The notes: generated from the letters alone by a model not told the origin. A stretch of DNA of 64,000 bases from AC-37 sp036389835 (GCA_036389835.1 DASVWC010000029.1:1-64000), one strand, 5' to 3'. Counted from the stretch's first letter, positions 17,144-25,906 are shown. Made by a program: numbers and translations.

Positions 17144-20100
17144 GTGCAGCAGTTCGACGTGGGACGGACGGAAGTCGCGGCCGCCGGAATTGCGGATGCG
17201 GTTGCGCGGCCGGGGCCCGCTCGAGCGCTCACCGTCCTGGCCAGCGACTTCGAGGACGCCGGCCCCCTCTGGGGCACCGATCCCGAGGCGATGGAGCGGG
17301 CGGTCGGCGCCCATGCCGAGATCGTCGCGGACGCGGCGGCGCGCAACGGCGGCGCGCCCGTGCCTCGCGGGGGCGGGGAGACGCGCTTCGCCGTCTTCCG
17401 CCGCCCCCAGGACGCGCTGGCCGCGGCGCTGGAGATCCGGCGTGCCGTGCGCGGCGGCGATTGGCCGGCCGAGCTCGATCGACGCGTTCGGATCGCGCTG
17501 TACACGGCCGACGTGAAGCCCGGCTTCGACCGCGACGACCTCGCCCCGGCGCTCGGCCGCTGCCTCCGCCTCGCGGCGATCGCGCGCGGTGGGCAGCTGG
17601 TCCTGTCGCACGCGACCTACGAGCTGCTCGTCGTCGACGGACCCCCGCACGGGGTCGAGCTCGCGGATCTCGGCGTCCACGGGCTACCCGACCTGGGCAG
17701 GCCGGAGCACGTGTACGGGCTGGCCGGCGGCGACGCGGCGGCGGGCGGCGAGCTGCGCTCGCTCGACACGCTGCCGAACAACCTCCCCCGCGGGCTCACG
17801 AGCTTCGTCGGGCGCGAGCGCGAGCTCGCCGAGATCGACCGGCTCCTCCGCGGAGCGCGCCTGCTCACGCTCACGGGCGCCGGCGGCTGCGGCAAGACTC
17901 GCCTCGCATTGCAGGCCGCCGCCGACGCCGTCGCGCGCTTCCCGGGCGGCGTCTGGTGGGTGGACCTGGCCCCGATCGACGACCCCGCGAGGGTGGGCGA
18001 GGCCCTGGCCGAGGCGGTCGGCGCCCGCGAGCCGCCCGGAGGGAGCGCGCTCGCGACCGTGGTGGCCCACCTGAGGCCGCGGCGTGCGCTCGTCCTGCTC
18101 GACAACTGCGAGCACGTGCTCGACGGCGCCGCCGGCGCGGCCCAGGCGCTGTTCGGAGGCTGCCCGGAGGTGACCGTCCTCGCCACGAGCCGCGCGCCGT
18201 ACGGCCTCCCCACCGAGACGGTCTGGGCCGTGCCGCCGCTGTCGCTCCCGGACACCGGCGCAGGCGCCGGGATGCAGGCGCTCGCCGGCTCGGACGCGGT
18301 GCGGCTGTTCGTGGAGCGCGCGGCCGCCGTGCGAGCGGGCTTCACGATCGCGGAGACGACCGCGCCCGCGCTCGCGGAGATCTGCTCCGAGCTCGACGGG
18401 ATGCCGCTCGCGATCGAGCTGGCGGCGGCGCAGGTCCGGCTCATGCCGGTCGAGCAGATCGCCGCCCGCCTGCGCGACCGCTTCCGGTTGCTGACCGGCG
18501 GGCCGCGCACCGGCCAACCCCGTCACCGCAGCCTGCGCGCGTCGGTCGACTCGAGCCATGATCTCCTCTCCGACGAGGAGCGCACGCTGTTCCGCCGGCT
18601 GGGCGTGTTCGCGGGCGGCTTCACGCTCGAGGCCTGCGAGGAGGTGTGCGCCTTCGACGCCGCCGAGCGCGACCGCGTGGTCCACGTCCTCGGCTCGCTC
18701 GTGGACAAGTCGCTCGTGATGGTCGACGAGCAGAGCCCGGAGGTGCGCTACCGCCTGCTCGAGACCATGCGCGAGTACGCGCTGGAGCGCCTGCGGGCCG
18801 CCGAGGAGAGCGATGCGATCCGCGATCGCCATCGCGACTTCTTCCTGGGACTCGCCGAGAGCATCGCGCCCGAGCTCGAGTCCGCCGACGCGCCCGCGGT
18901 GCTCGACGTGCTGGACACGGACCGGGGGAATCTCGGTGCGGCGCTGGGTTGGGCGAGCGAGACCGACGGCGAGCGGGCGCTTCGGCTGTGCACGGCCCTG
19001 ACGCCCTGGTGGCGGATGCGCGGCATCTTCGCCGCCGCGGACACCTACTGCACCCGCGCGCTGGACGCACCGGGCGCTGCCCGCTCCCCGCTGCGCGCCC
19101 GCGTGCTCTGCACCCGAGCGCACCTGCTCACCTACGCCGGAAGCTACGGCGAGGCGACCGCGTCGGCCCGGGACGCCCTGGAGGTCGCGGAGGAGCTCGG
19201 CGGCGAGGCCGGGATGGCCCGCGCACTCGACGTGCTGGGGCGGCTTCTGTTCTCGGCCGACCCGGTCGCGTATCGCCCGATGCACGAGCGCGGGCGCGAC
19301 CTCGCGCGCGCCAGCGGCGAGGACATGCTGCTGGTGACCACGCTCCAGAACACGGCCTGGGGCCACATGATCTGCGCCGAGTACGACGAGGGCGAGCGGC
19401 TCTTCGCGGAGGCGCGTGCCGTGATCGAGCGGCGCGGCTTCTGCGAGCCCCTGCCCTGGAATCTGCTCGGCAGCGCGTACCGGCACATGGCGAGCGGGAG
19501 CGCCGAGCAGTTCAACGAGCTCGTGGAGCGGGCGCTGGCCGCGGCGCGGGCGATCGGCGACCCGGTGAGCGAGGCTCTCGCCCACGCTCATCTCGCGATC
19601 GTCGAACTGGCCCAGGGCCAGGCCGAGGCGGCCCTCGCGCGCCTGGAGGCGAGCCGCGAGCGGGTCGTGGCGCGCGGCGCGGGCATGGCGTTCGTGCTCA
19701 CCGAGCTCCAGCTCGCTGCCGCGGAGGCGACCCTCGGCGACCTCGCCTCCGCGCGGGCGCGGCTCGAGGCGGTGGTGGCCACGGAGGCGGACCGAGGAGT
19801 CCAGCTCGGCTGGGCGATGGCTCAGCTCGCGGACGTGCTGCGCGTCGCCGGCGACACCGCGGCATCCGAAGACTGGGCCCGCAAGGCGCTGGAGGTCAAC
19901 GCGCGGGTCCGGACGCCCCACGGCATCACCTGGTGCAAGGAGATCCTCGGCCGGCTGGCCGCCGCTCGCGGCGACTGGATCGAGGCCGAATCGCTCCTCC
20001 ACCAGGCGCTCGCGCCGCGCGCGCAGCGGCGGATGTGGCTCTGGGTGCCGCAGACGCTCGACGCGCTGGCGGAGGTGGCCGCCGGGATGGGCTCTCAGGA

Positions 20101-20521
20101 GGTCGCGACCCGGTTGCTCGGTGCGGTCGAGCGGGCGCGGGACGATCTCGGGCTCGTCCGCTGGGCGCCCGACGGGCCGCGCTTCAAGGCGCTCGAGCGC
20201 GACCTGCGGGCGCAGATGGGCGATGCCGCGTTCACAACCGCCTGGGCCGAGGGGCAGGGGCTCACGCTCGAGCGAGCGGTGGAATGGATTCGGCGCTCGC
20301 GCGGATCGCACAAGCGCCCCCGCGGCGGCTGGGAGGGCCTCACGCCGACGGAGCGCGAGGTCGCCCGGCATGTCGCGGCCGGGTTGACGAACGGCGAGAT
20401 CGGGCGGGCGATGTTCGTCGCCCCGGGGACCGTCAAGACGCACCTCTCGCACATCTACGCGAAGCTCGGCGTTCGCAACCGCGCCGAGCTCACCGCCGAG
20501 ACGGCGCGCCGCGTCCGCTGA
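17144..20521 (+). CDS. Large AfsR/LuxR-type regulator with degenerate cyclase domain, NB-ARC ATPase, TPRs and HTH
   Basis: A 1125-residue regulator starting at GTG 17144. Residues 1-200 resemble a class III nucleotide cyclase domain, but the metal and turnover residues are not conserved (ASDFEDAG where FTDIEGST is usual, GGGET in place of GDG), so it is probably a non-catalytic sensor domain. An NB-ARC/STAND ATPase follows (GAGGCGKTR near 245, LVLLDNCEH, ATSRAPYG), then helical TPR-like repeats to about 1040. A LuxR helix-turn-helix closes the protein (LTPTEREVARHVAAG, GTVKTHLSHIYAKLG). It may regulate the surrounding biosynthetic genes, but its own upstream region (16911-17143) lacks the pathway motif found elsewhere. 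I see no other clear feature in that 233-bp gap. Confidence 0.9.
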   Translation: MQQFDVGRTEVAAAGIADAVARPGPARALTVLASDFEDAGPLWGTDPEAMERAVGAHAEIVADAAARNGGAPVPRGGGETRFAVFRRPQDALAAALEIRRAVRGGDWPAELDRRVRIALYTADVKPGFDRDDLAPALGRCLRLAAIARGGQLVLSHATYELLVVDGPPHGVELADLGVHGLPDLGRPEHVYGLAGGDAAAGGELRSLDTLPNNLPRGLTSFVGRERELAEIDRLLRGARLLTLTGAGGCGKTRLALQAAADAVARFPGGVWWVDLAPIDDPARVGEALAEAVGAREPPGGSALATVVAHLRPRRALVLLDNCEHVLDGAAGAAQALFGGCPEVTVLATSRAPYGLPTETVWAVPPLSLPDTGAGAGMQALAGSDAVRLFVERAAAVRAGFTIAETTAPALAEICSELDGMPLAIELAAAQVRLMPVEQIAARLRDRFRLLTGGPRTGQPRHRSLRASVDSSHDLLSDEERTLFRRLGVFAGGFTLEACEEVCAFDAAERDRVVHVLGSLVDKSLVMVDEQSPEVRYRLLETMREYALERLRAAEESDAIRDRHRDFFLGLAESIAPELESADAPAVLDVLDTDRGNLGAALGWASETDGERALRLCTALTPWWRMRGIFAAADTYCTRALDAPGAARSPLRARVLCTRAHLLTYAGSYGEATASARDALEVAEELGGEAGMARALDVLGRLLFSADPVAYRPMHERGRDLARASGEDMLLVTTLQNTAWGHMICAEYDEGERLFAEARAVIERRGFCEPLPWNLLGSAYRHMASGSAEQFNELVERALAAARAIGDPVSEALAHAHLAIVELAQGQAEAALARLEASRERVVARGAGMAFVLTELQLAAAEATLGDLASARARLEAVVATEADRGVQLGWAMAQLADVLRVAGDTAASEDWARKALEVNARVRTPHGITWCKEILGRLAAARGDWIEAESLLHQALAPRAQRRMWLWVPQTLDALAEVAAGMGSQEVATRLLGAVERARDDLGLVRWAPDGPRFKALERDLRAQMGDAAFTTAWAEGQGLTLERAVEWIRRSRGSHKRPRGGWEGLTPTEREVARHVAAGLTNGEIGRAMFVAPGTVKTHLSHIYAKLGVRNRAELTAETARRVR

Positions 20522-20533
20522 CGCGCGGCGCGC

Positions 20534-21391
20534 TTGTTAGGCTGGCCGCGCCGTTCGTCCGAGGGAGGGGATCTGACGCAGCGAGATCAGGCCAGGGAGT
20601 TCCGCGCCCGCCACGGCGGAGGGGAGATCGTGGTGCTGCCGAACGCGTTCGACGTCGCCAGCGCGCGCGTGATCGCGAAGCACCAGCCGGTGGCCATCGG
20701 CACGACCAGTGCCGGGATCGCCTGGGCGCTCGGATTCCCGGACGGTCAGCGGATCGATCGCGACGCGATGCTGAGCGCGACGGAGCGGATCGTCCGCTCG
20801 GTGCCCGTCGGCGTCACCGCCGACGTGGAGGCGGGCTACGGCGACGCTCCCGAGGACGCGGCCGCGACGGCCGAGGCGGTGATCGAGATCGGCGCCATCG
20901 GGCTCAACATCGAGGACGCCGCGGGCGACTCCGAGGAGCCGCTCCTGCCGATCGACCGGGCCGCGGAGAAGATCGCCGCGGTGCGCGGCGTGGCCGAGAG
21001 CGCTGGGATCGAGCTCGTCGTCAACGCGCGCACCGACGCCTTCCTCTACGGCGTCGACGACGCGCTCGAGGTGGCCGTCGAGCGGGGCAACCGCTACCTC
21101 GCGGCCGGGGCCGATTGCGTGTTCGTGCCCGGCGCCGTCGACCGCGACGCGATCGGCCAGCTCGTGGACAGGCTCGACGGGCCGCTGAACGTGTACGCCA
21201 TCCCGGGAGTGCCCGAGGTCGGCGAGCTCAGCCGCCTCGGAGTCGCGCGCGTGAGCGTCGGCTGCGGCCCCTACCAGGCGTGCATGGCGCTGGTCGACGA
21301 GGCGACCCGTGCCCTGCTGGGCGAGGGAAGCTACGACCCCTTCCTGGACCGGCACCTCTCGGTTCCCGAGCTGCAGACGCTGCTCGCCTGA
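20534..21391 (+). CDS. Isocitrate lyase / PEP mutase superfamily enzyme
   Basis: A 285-residue (longest form) member of the ICL/PEP-mutase superfamily, with VLPNAFDVASARV, GTTSAGIAWALG, VTADVEAGYGD and GLNIEDA. The KKCGH motif of true isocitrate lyases is absent, so a C-C lyase or oxaloacetate-decarboxylase-like activity on a small 2-oxo or 2-hydroxy acid is likelier. I list the TTG at 20534 as the outer start. The family N-terminus and a purine-rich GAGGGAGGGG at 20561-20570 fit better with a CTG start at 20573. The role in this neighbourhood is unknown. Confidence 0.82.
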   Translation: MLGWPRRSSEGGDLTQRDQAREFRARHGGGEIVVLPNAFDVASARVIAKHQPVAIGTTSAGIAWALGFPDGQRIDRDAMLSATERIVRSVPVGVTADVEAGYGDAPEDAAATAEAVIEIGAIGLNIEDAAGDSEEPLLPIDRAAEKIAAVRGVAESAGIELVVNARTDAFLYGVDDALEVAVERGNRYLAAGADCVFVPGAVDRDAIGQLVDRLDGPLNVYAIPGVPEVGELSRLGVARVSVGCGPYQACMALVDEATRALLGEGSYDPFLDRHLSVPELQTLLA

Positions 21392-21394
21392 CCG

Positions 21395-22609
21395 TCAGGC
21401 GACGGCGAGCTCCGCGCCGTGCAGCGCCTCGAGCAGCGCGTCGCCGCTGCGCAGCCGCGGCGGCGGGTGGAACGCCAGCGCACGCGTCGCGGCGGCGAGG
21501 TAGCCCACGTCGCGGCTGCCGATGAACGCCATCCCGCCGAGCTGCTCGACGCTCGACGCGGCCGCGCGGGCGATCGCGTCCTGCGCGGCGTAGCGGACCA
21601 GCACCGAGCGCAGCGCAAGCTCGACCACGTTGCGCCCGCCGTCGATCTCGTGCCCGACGCTCTCGAGCGCCGCCATGCTCGCCTCGATCTCGTAGGCGAC
21701 CTGCACCTTGCTGTTCGCGTCGGACTTGCCCTCCTTGAGGACCCGCTCGACGAGGGCGCTCGCCATCCCGAGGTAGGAGGCCGTCATCAGCAGCTCGAAC
21801 CAGACGACGCCGATGGTCTGGAGGTCGTCGAGGCCGGTCCCGTCGTCCTCGCCCATCCTGATCATCAGCTCGTCGTGGATCTCGACGTCGCGTAGCGTCA
21901 CGCACTCGCTCTGGGCGCCCGTCAGCACGGGGGCGCTCCAGAACGGCTCGACCTCGATCCCGGGGAGCTGCGACGAGACGACCGCGATCGCGTAGCCCTC
22001 GAACTCGCCGCCGTCACCTTCCATCGCGCACGACGTGGCCATCAGGTCCATCGAGTAGGCGAGGCTGCACGGCTTCTTCGACCCGCTCAGCAGCCAGTTC
22101 TCCCCGTCGCGCCGAGCGCGCATGGTCGGGGCGAACAGGCCCTGTCCACTCTTGCCCTCGGCGAACCCCGAGGCGACGAGCAGCTTGTTCTGCGCGAGGC
22201 CCTGGAGCAGCATCCACTCGACGCTGTCCTTCTCCTCGGTCTCCGCGGCGAGCGCGAGCAGGCCCGCGAGCGAGAAGGAGTGCATCGTCGCGGCGATCGC
22301 GAGCGAGGGCGCACGGGAGCCGATCGCCCGCTGCACGCGCAGCGCCTCGACCGCCGTGGCGCCAACGCCGTCGTACTCCGACGGGATCAGGATGTTCGAC
22401 GCGCCGCTCTCGCGGAAGTACTCGATCGCCGGGCTCTCGCGCGACTCGAGCTCCTCGAGCGGGTGCCCGGCGAGCCGCTCGTCGAGCCCTGGCAGCAACC
22501 TGTCGATCGTCTTGCGCTCGGCTTCGAGAAACGCCTCACCCGCGCGCTCCGCCTGCTCCGCGCCGGTGGCCTGCTTCGTGTCGCTCACGGGAGCGCCCTG
22601 GTCTGACAT
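21395..22609 (-). CDS. Acyl-CoA dehydrogenase-fold flavoprotein, VlmH-type N-hydroxylase candidate
   Basis: A 404-residue protein beginning at ATG 22609, preceded by AAAGGAGG about nine bases upstream, so the longer upstream frame is rejected. The fold follows acyl-CoA dehydrogenases (LIPSEYDGVGATAVEALRVQ, LLSGSKKPCSLA). The terminal region lacks the IYEGT catalytic glutamate, as in flavin-dependent monooxygenases of this fold. Isobutylamine N-hydroxylase VlmH of valanimycin biosynthesis belongs to this broad fold group. The gene sits 19 bp downstream of a VlmK-like gene in the same operon. N-oxygenation of an amine is therefore my preferred role, but an ordinary dehydrogenase is possible. 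No flavin reductase (VlmR) is seen. Confidence 0.72.
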   Translation of the reverse strand: MSDQGAPVSDTKQATGAEQAERAGEAFLEAERKTIDRLLPGLDERLAGHPLEELESRESPAIEYFRESGASNILIPSEYDGVGATAVEALRVQRAIGSRAPSLAIAATMHSFSLAGLLALAAETEEKDSVEWMLLQGLAQNKLLVASGFAEGKSGQGLFAPTMRARRDGENWLLSGSKKPCSLAYSMDLMATSCAMEGDGGEFEGYAIAVVSSQLPGIEVEPFWSAPVLTGAQSECVTLRDVEIHDELMIRMGEDDGTGLDDLQTIGVVWFELLMTASYLGMASALVERVLKEGKSDANSKVQVAYEIEASMAALESVGHEIDGGRNVVELALRSVLVRYAAQDAIARAAASSVEQLGGMAFIGSRDVGYLAAATRALAFHPPPRLRSGDALLEALHGAELAVA

Positions 22610-22628
22610 CTCGCGTCGCCTCCTTTCA

Positions 22629-24185
22629 TCAGCGCCCGTCGAGCGCCGCTTCGATAAGCGCCGCGACCTCACCGCTGGACGCCTCGTGGATCGTGGCGAG
22701 CCCGTCTGCGACCTCCTCAGAGCCGCCCGCCGTCAGGAATTTGTCCCGCGCCAGTTGCGGGTGCCGAGCACGCGTGTCGTCGCCGGCGGCGCCGGTCGGC
22801 ATCAGGCGCGCCGCCTCCAGCTCGCGGCCGTCCGTGAGACGCACCGTGACGCGGGATCCGATCGTCTTGCGCGCCTGCTCGAAGGTCTCCGCGGGCGGGC
22901 CGAGCTCGCGCACGTAGGCCTCCGCGTCGGGCAGGCCGCGCAGCTCGAGCCACTCGATCGCCCGCTCGCCGGCCTGCCGGAGCGCCTCGCCGAGCGGTGC
23001 CGTGCCGGCCCCGGACTCACGCGTCAGCTCCTCGTCGTGCTCGACCCTCAGCTTTCGCACGAGCTCCCAGCGTGCGGGATCCTCGACCGCCGGGTGGTCG
23101 AAGTCCGCGAACGTGAGCCCGCCCGTGAGCAGGGCCGTGGCGACCCCGTAGGGGACGGCGAACTGGAGCGCGCTGACCGGCGTGTCGGCGCCGCGGTAGT
23201 ACGTCTCCGCGCGCAGGTTCGAGAGGAAGGTGAAGATCGACGCGTGCACGACGATCTCCTCGATCGCGTCGGGGTCGACCCCGCCGAGGCGGTCGTGGAT
23301 CTCCATCGCGGACTCGGCCGCGGCGTAGATGCCGGTCGAGGCCGGGTAGACCTTGAACGACAGCGTCTCCGTGTGCCAGCGGGTGCCGAGCCCGAACGCC
23401 AGCGCGTCGGGCAGCGGCAGGGTCGAGAAGCGGGCGAGGAAGCCGTCGTCGTGCTCCATGATGTCCGCCGCGCCGGAGATGCCGGCGGCGGCGGCGTCGC
23501 ACGCGTCGAGCCCGGTGCGCACCGGCGTGGCCGCGGTGAAGACCTTGGCGTCGCTTCCGAGCAGCCCCGGCAGCAGCGACCACGGCGGCAGCGTGAACGC
23601 GATCCCGAGCGCGTTCACCCACTGCTCGGCGGGCGCATCCTCCGCGCGCAGCCGGCCGGCGACCGCGCCGGCCAGGTGTGGGTGCGACGCGGTCTGACCG
23701 CGGAACGTCCCGAGCGTCGAAGCGGCCGCGATCCGCGCGGTGGTCTCGGTCGCCGCGATGATCGCGGTGAGCAGGCGGCGGCCGTCGAGCTCGAGCGGGC
23801 GCGCGTAGGCGAGCGGGACGTTGACGCACGAGTGCGAGACGTGCCCGGCGTACACGGTGTCGTCGTACTCCAGGCACATAGTCAGCGCGGCGAGCACGTG
23901 CGCGGCCTGCTTGGGGTCGTCGCTCAGCGGCGACCCGAAGGCCTGCGTGAGCTTGCGCCCGAGCGTATGCCCGAGCGCGGCACGCGCGCCGGCGAGCTCC
24001 GACAGCAGCTGGCTGCGCGCGTACGCGACGACGCGCTCGGGCACCTGCTCGAAGTCGAGCGCGCTCGCCCACCCGGCAAGCTCTGAGGTTCCTGAAGGCG
24101 CGGGCGCCGCAGAGGCGGTTGCCGTCGTGGCCGACCCGCCGCCGTCGGTCACGGCCGCCTCGCGCTCCTGTGACAAGGAGGCCAT
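22629..24185 (-). CDS. MmgE/PrpD family protein, VlmK-type dehydratase candidate
   Basis: A 518-residue MmgE/PrpD protein (CLEYDDTVYAGHVSHSCVNV, ATETTARIAAA, SFKVYPASTGIYAA). The family includes 2-methylcitrate dehydratase and VlmK. VlmK eliminates phosphate from phosphorylated valanimycin hydrate to make the dehydroalanine-like alkene. A VlmJ-like kinase lies elsewhere in this cluster, which supports the same kinase/eliminase pair here. I use the ATG at 24185; a GTG at 24152 is an alternative. Its promoter region holds two copies of the pathway motif and is shared with the tRNA-like gene. It is co-transcribed with the flavoprotein downstream. Confidence 0.85.
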   Translation of the reverse strand: MASLSQEREAAVTDGGGSATTATASAAPAPSGTSELAGWASALDFEQVPERVVAYARSQLLSELAGARAALGHTLGRKLTQAFGSPLSDDPKQAAHVLAALTMCLEYDDTVYAGHVSHSCVNVPLAYARPLELDGRRLLTAIIAATETTARIAAASTLGTFRGQTASHPHLAGAVAGRLRAEDAPAEQWVNALGIAFTLPPWSLLPGLLGSDAKVFTAATPVRTGLDACDAAAAGISGAADIMEHDDGFLARFSTLPLPDALAFGLGTRWHTETLSFKVYPASTGIYAAAESAMEIHDRLGGVDPDAIEEIVVHASIFTFLSNLRAETYYRGADTPVSALQFAVPYGVATALLTGGLTFADFDHPAVEDPARWELVRKLRVEHDEELTRESGAGTAPLGEALRQAGERAIEWLELRGLPDAEAYVRELGPPAETFEQARKTIGSRVTVRLTDGRELEAARLMPTGAAGDDTRARHPQLARDKFLTAGGSEEVADGLATIHEASSGEVAALIEAALDGR

Positions 24186-24193
24186 TGCCGGGT

Positions 24194-24260
24194 TCAGAAT
24201 ACTAAGTCGCTTTGACCGCTGCAACAGCGGACATATGCCAGATGATGCTAAGCTTTCTGA
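24194..24260. promoter_or_regulatory. Divergent promoter/operator between MmgE/PrpD gene and tRNA-like gene
   Basis: Two copies of the pathway motif are present: TCAGAATACTAA on + at 24194-24205 and TCAGAAAGCTTA on - at 24249-24260. Between them on + is a possible promoter, TTGACC (24212-24217), 16 bp, TATGCC (24234-24239). A perfect dyad CCGCTG-CAA-CAGCGG (24217-24231) lies in its spacer. The second motif copy ends 5 bp before the tRNA-like body, so a bound protein would directly affect its transcription. Confidence 0.6.
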
Positions 24261-24265
24261 CACTT

Positions 24266-24353
24266 GGAGGGGTTGCAGTCAGGCATTGCAGCGGCCCTCG
24301 GGTCGCAGCACCGGCCTCGGCCGGTGTCGAAGGTTCGAATCCTTCCCCCTCCG
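24266..24353 (+). tRNA. Class II tRNA-like RNA with long variable arm and abnormal anticodon loop
   Basis: An 88-nt cloverleaf can be drawn. The acceptor stem is GGAGGGG (24266-24272) with CCCCTCC (24346-24352), followed by G73 at 24353. The D arm pairs GCAG with TTGC, with GG in its loop. The variable arm is a 7-8 bp hairpin, CACCGGC/GCCGGTG (24309-24326). The T arm GAAGG-TTCGAAT-CCTTC (24329-24345) is canonical. The best anticodon stem, GCGGC/GTCGC, leaves a 6-nt loop CCTCGG (24296-24301) without a normal U33, so no anticodon can be assigned. CCA is not encoded. Length, G73 and the long arm resemble tRNA-Ser; the T arm also resembles tRNA-Tyr. It sits under the pathway motif in a cluster with a VlmA-like transferase. 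The 158 bp that follow (to 24511) hold only a CTAAGCT box near 24443. Confidence 0.6.
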
Positions 24354-24511
24354 TCTCCATGGCGGCATCGGCTCCGCGCTGGACACGCTCTCTCCCCACG
24401 CTGCGGGTTCGGCTCCGCGGTCGCCTGACTTCGCGCCGGGTCCTAAGCTAAATTTGGTGATCCACCCCGCGATCCACGCAAATCCCTTACACGCGTGAAC
24501 GCGCCCAGACG

Positions 24512-24922
24512 ATGTCCGACGTATCGATAGCCGACAAGGACTTCTACGAGAAGATCGCCGAGGAGCTGCGCGAGCGCATGGCGGAGCTCGAGCCCGCGGT
24601 GCACGAGTACACGCGGCTCAAGGGGCTGCTCGAGGCCGTCACCGCAGCCCCCGGCTCCGAGAGCATCGAGATGGTCGCGCACGGGACGGGCCCGGCGCCC
24701 GCCGCCGCCAGCCCGCGCCGCCGCGGCGACGCGGACTCCGGACCGCGCGGCTACCGCGCGTCGCAGGTGGTCACGCTGCTGCGCAAGGAGCCCGGCCTCA
24801 CGCGCGCGCAGCTCGCGGAGCGCCTCGGCATACGGGTCGGCTACCTCTACCAGCTGCTGCCCGCACTCCGCCAGAAGGGCTTCGTGCACGAGCGCGACGG
24901 CTCCTGGTTCGCCGCCTCGTAG
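24512..24922 (+). CDS. Small winged-helix DNA-binding protein
   Basis: A 136-residue protein. The N-terminal half is helical and charged, with a likely short coiled coil (residues 8-40). The linker is Ala/Pro rich. The C-terminal 60 residues form a winged helix-turn-helix (TRAQLAERLGIRVGYLYQLL, then a wing ending GSWFAAS). It probably binds DNA as a dimer. It follows the tRNA-like gene and the divergent operator, so it is the nearest candidate for the protein that reads the TCAG motif. Similar small proteins are also common in actinobacteria with no known role. No strong ribosome binding site precedes the ATG. Confidence 0.75.
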   Translation: MSDVSIADKDFYEKIAEELRERMAELEPAVHEYTRLKGLLEAVTAAPGSESIEMVAHGTGPAPAAASPRRRGDADSGPRGYRASQVVTLLRKEPGLTRAQLAERLGIRVGYLYQLLPALRQKGFVHERDGSWFAAS

Positions 24923-24996
24923 CCGGTGCAACTCGCTTAATCACTTGTTAGCGCTCAGCGTGAGATAAGGTTTTTTAGCGAGCCGGGGGGGTCCGC

Positions 24997-25875
24997 GTGG
25001 CTGAACCCTGGGCCTTGGACGGCCACGGACGCGGATTTCGTCTTGGATTGGAGTGCCGGCCCTACATGTACGAGCTCGAGATATCTGAGGACGTCGCCCA
25101 GGCACTCACATGCGAGGGCATGTCCCGCCTCGAGCTGAGCGTCAGCAGCCGGCGGCTTCCGTGCGCGGTCTGCACGGCCCCGCTCGGGCCTCCGCGGCCG
25201 CGGACGTCGGTCGTGGTGGTGCGCGACCCGAGCCTGAACCGGATGGCGGTGCGCCTCGCGCACGTCGGCTGCGCCCGGTCGGAGGTGCGGCTGGGCGGCC
25301 TCGGCGACTGCGGGGCGGGGAATCCGATGCCGGGCCACGAGTGGAACCTGATCCGCCGAACGCACCGCGAGGTCGGCGCCGTCCTGGCGTGGGAGTCGCG
25401 TCCGGGCTTCGACGGGCCGGTCGGTGCGCTGTCCCGGCCATCCGCGGTCGACCTCGTCGCGCGCGGACTGCGCCGCTCCGGCTTCACGCCCGCGAGCGGG
25501 TCGCTGTCGCGTCTCGTCCCCGCTCCGGCCTGCGGATTGAGGATCGCGCGGGTGGGCCGCGACCTCGTCCTGTTCCGCGACCGCCGCCGCTGGCTCGAGT
25601 TCTCGGACGCCGCCGCGCACGACGGCAGCGACGCATGGCTCGCCGACGCGGCTCGCGGCGGCCGCGTGCTGCTGCTCTACGGACCCGGCCTCGGGGGCGA
25701 GGCGCTCGAGGCCGGCAGCCTCACCCGCGCGCTCGAGTCGGAGACGGCGCTGTGCGCGACGGTTCGGGTGCAGGAGCCGCACGCGCGCGGCACGTGCGGC
25801 GGGCGCTGGCTCGGCTCCGCCGTCGCGGCGGACTCGACCCAGCGGCGCCCGCACGGGGCCCGGCGGCTGGCCTAA
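24997..25875 (+). CDS. Hypothetical protein with CxxC...HxxC putative zinc site
   Basis: I do not recognise this 292-residue protein. GTG 24997 is the outer start; an ATG at 25066 (MYELEISEDV) is an equally good one. Near residue 55 a CAVC pair is followed about 35 residues later by HVGC, a possible metal site. The rest alternates charged helices with short strands and has no membrane segment. The 74-bp gap upstream holds an AT-rich stretch, TTGTTA and TAAGGT about 15 bp apart, that could be its promoter. It converges on the MMPL gene across a palindromic repeat. No link to the pathway is visible. Confidence 0.6.
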   Translation: MAEPWALDGHGRGFRLGLECRPYMYELEISEDVAQALTCEGMSRLELSVSSRRLPCAVCTAPLGPPRPRTSVVVVRDPSLNRMAVRLAHVGCARSEVRLGGLGDCGAGNPMPGHEWNLIRRTHREVGAVLAWESRPGFDGPVGALSRPSAVDLVARGLRRSGFTPASGSLSRLVPAPACGLRIARVGRDLVLFRDRRRWLEFSDAAAHDGSDAWLADAARGGRVLLLYGPGLGGEALEAGSLTRALESETALCATVRVQEPHARGTCGGRWLGSAVAADSTQRRPHGARRLA

Positions 25876-25906
25876 GCGCCGGCGCTCCGGTCCCCGATGA
25901 GGGGGT

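Noticed and set aside
17684..20452. 922-residue minus-strand open frame opposite the LuxR-type regulator
   Set aside because: Long antisense frame produced by GC-rich codon bias. Low-complexity Arg/Ala/Gly protein without motifs, while the plus strand has a clear multi-domain protein.
24266..24353. Ordinary housekeeping tRNA-Tyr or tRNA-Ser
   Set aside because: The T arm resembles tRNA-Tyr and the long arm resembles tRNA-Ser. No 7-nt loop with U33 and a GTA or Ser anticodon can be drawn, and a CGG or TCG anticodon needs mismatched stems. I therefore list it as tRNA-like without an identity.
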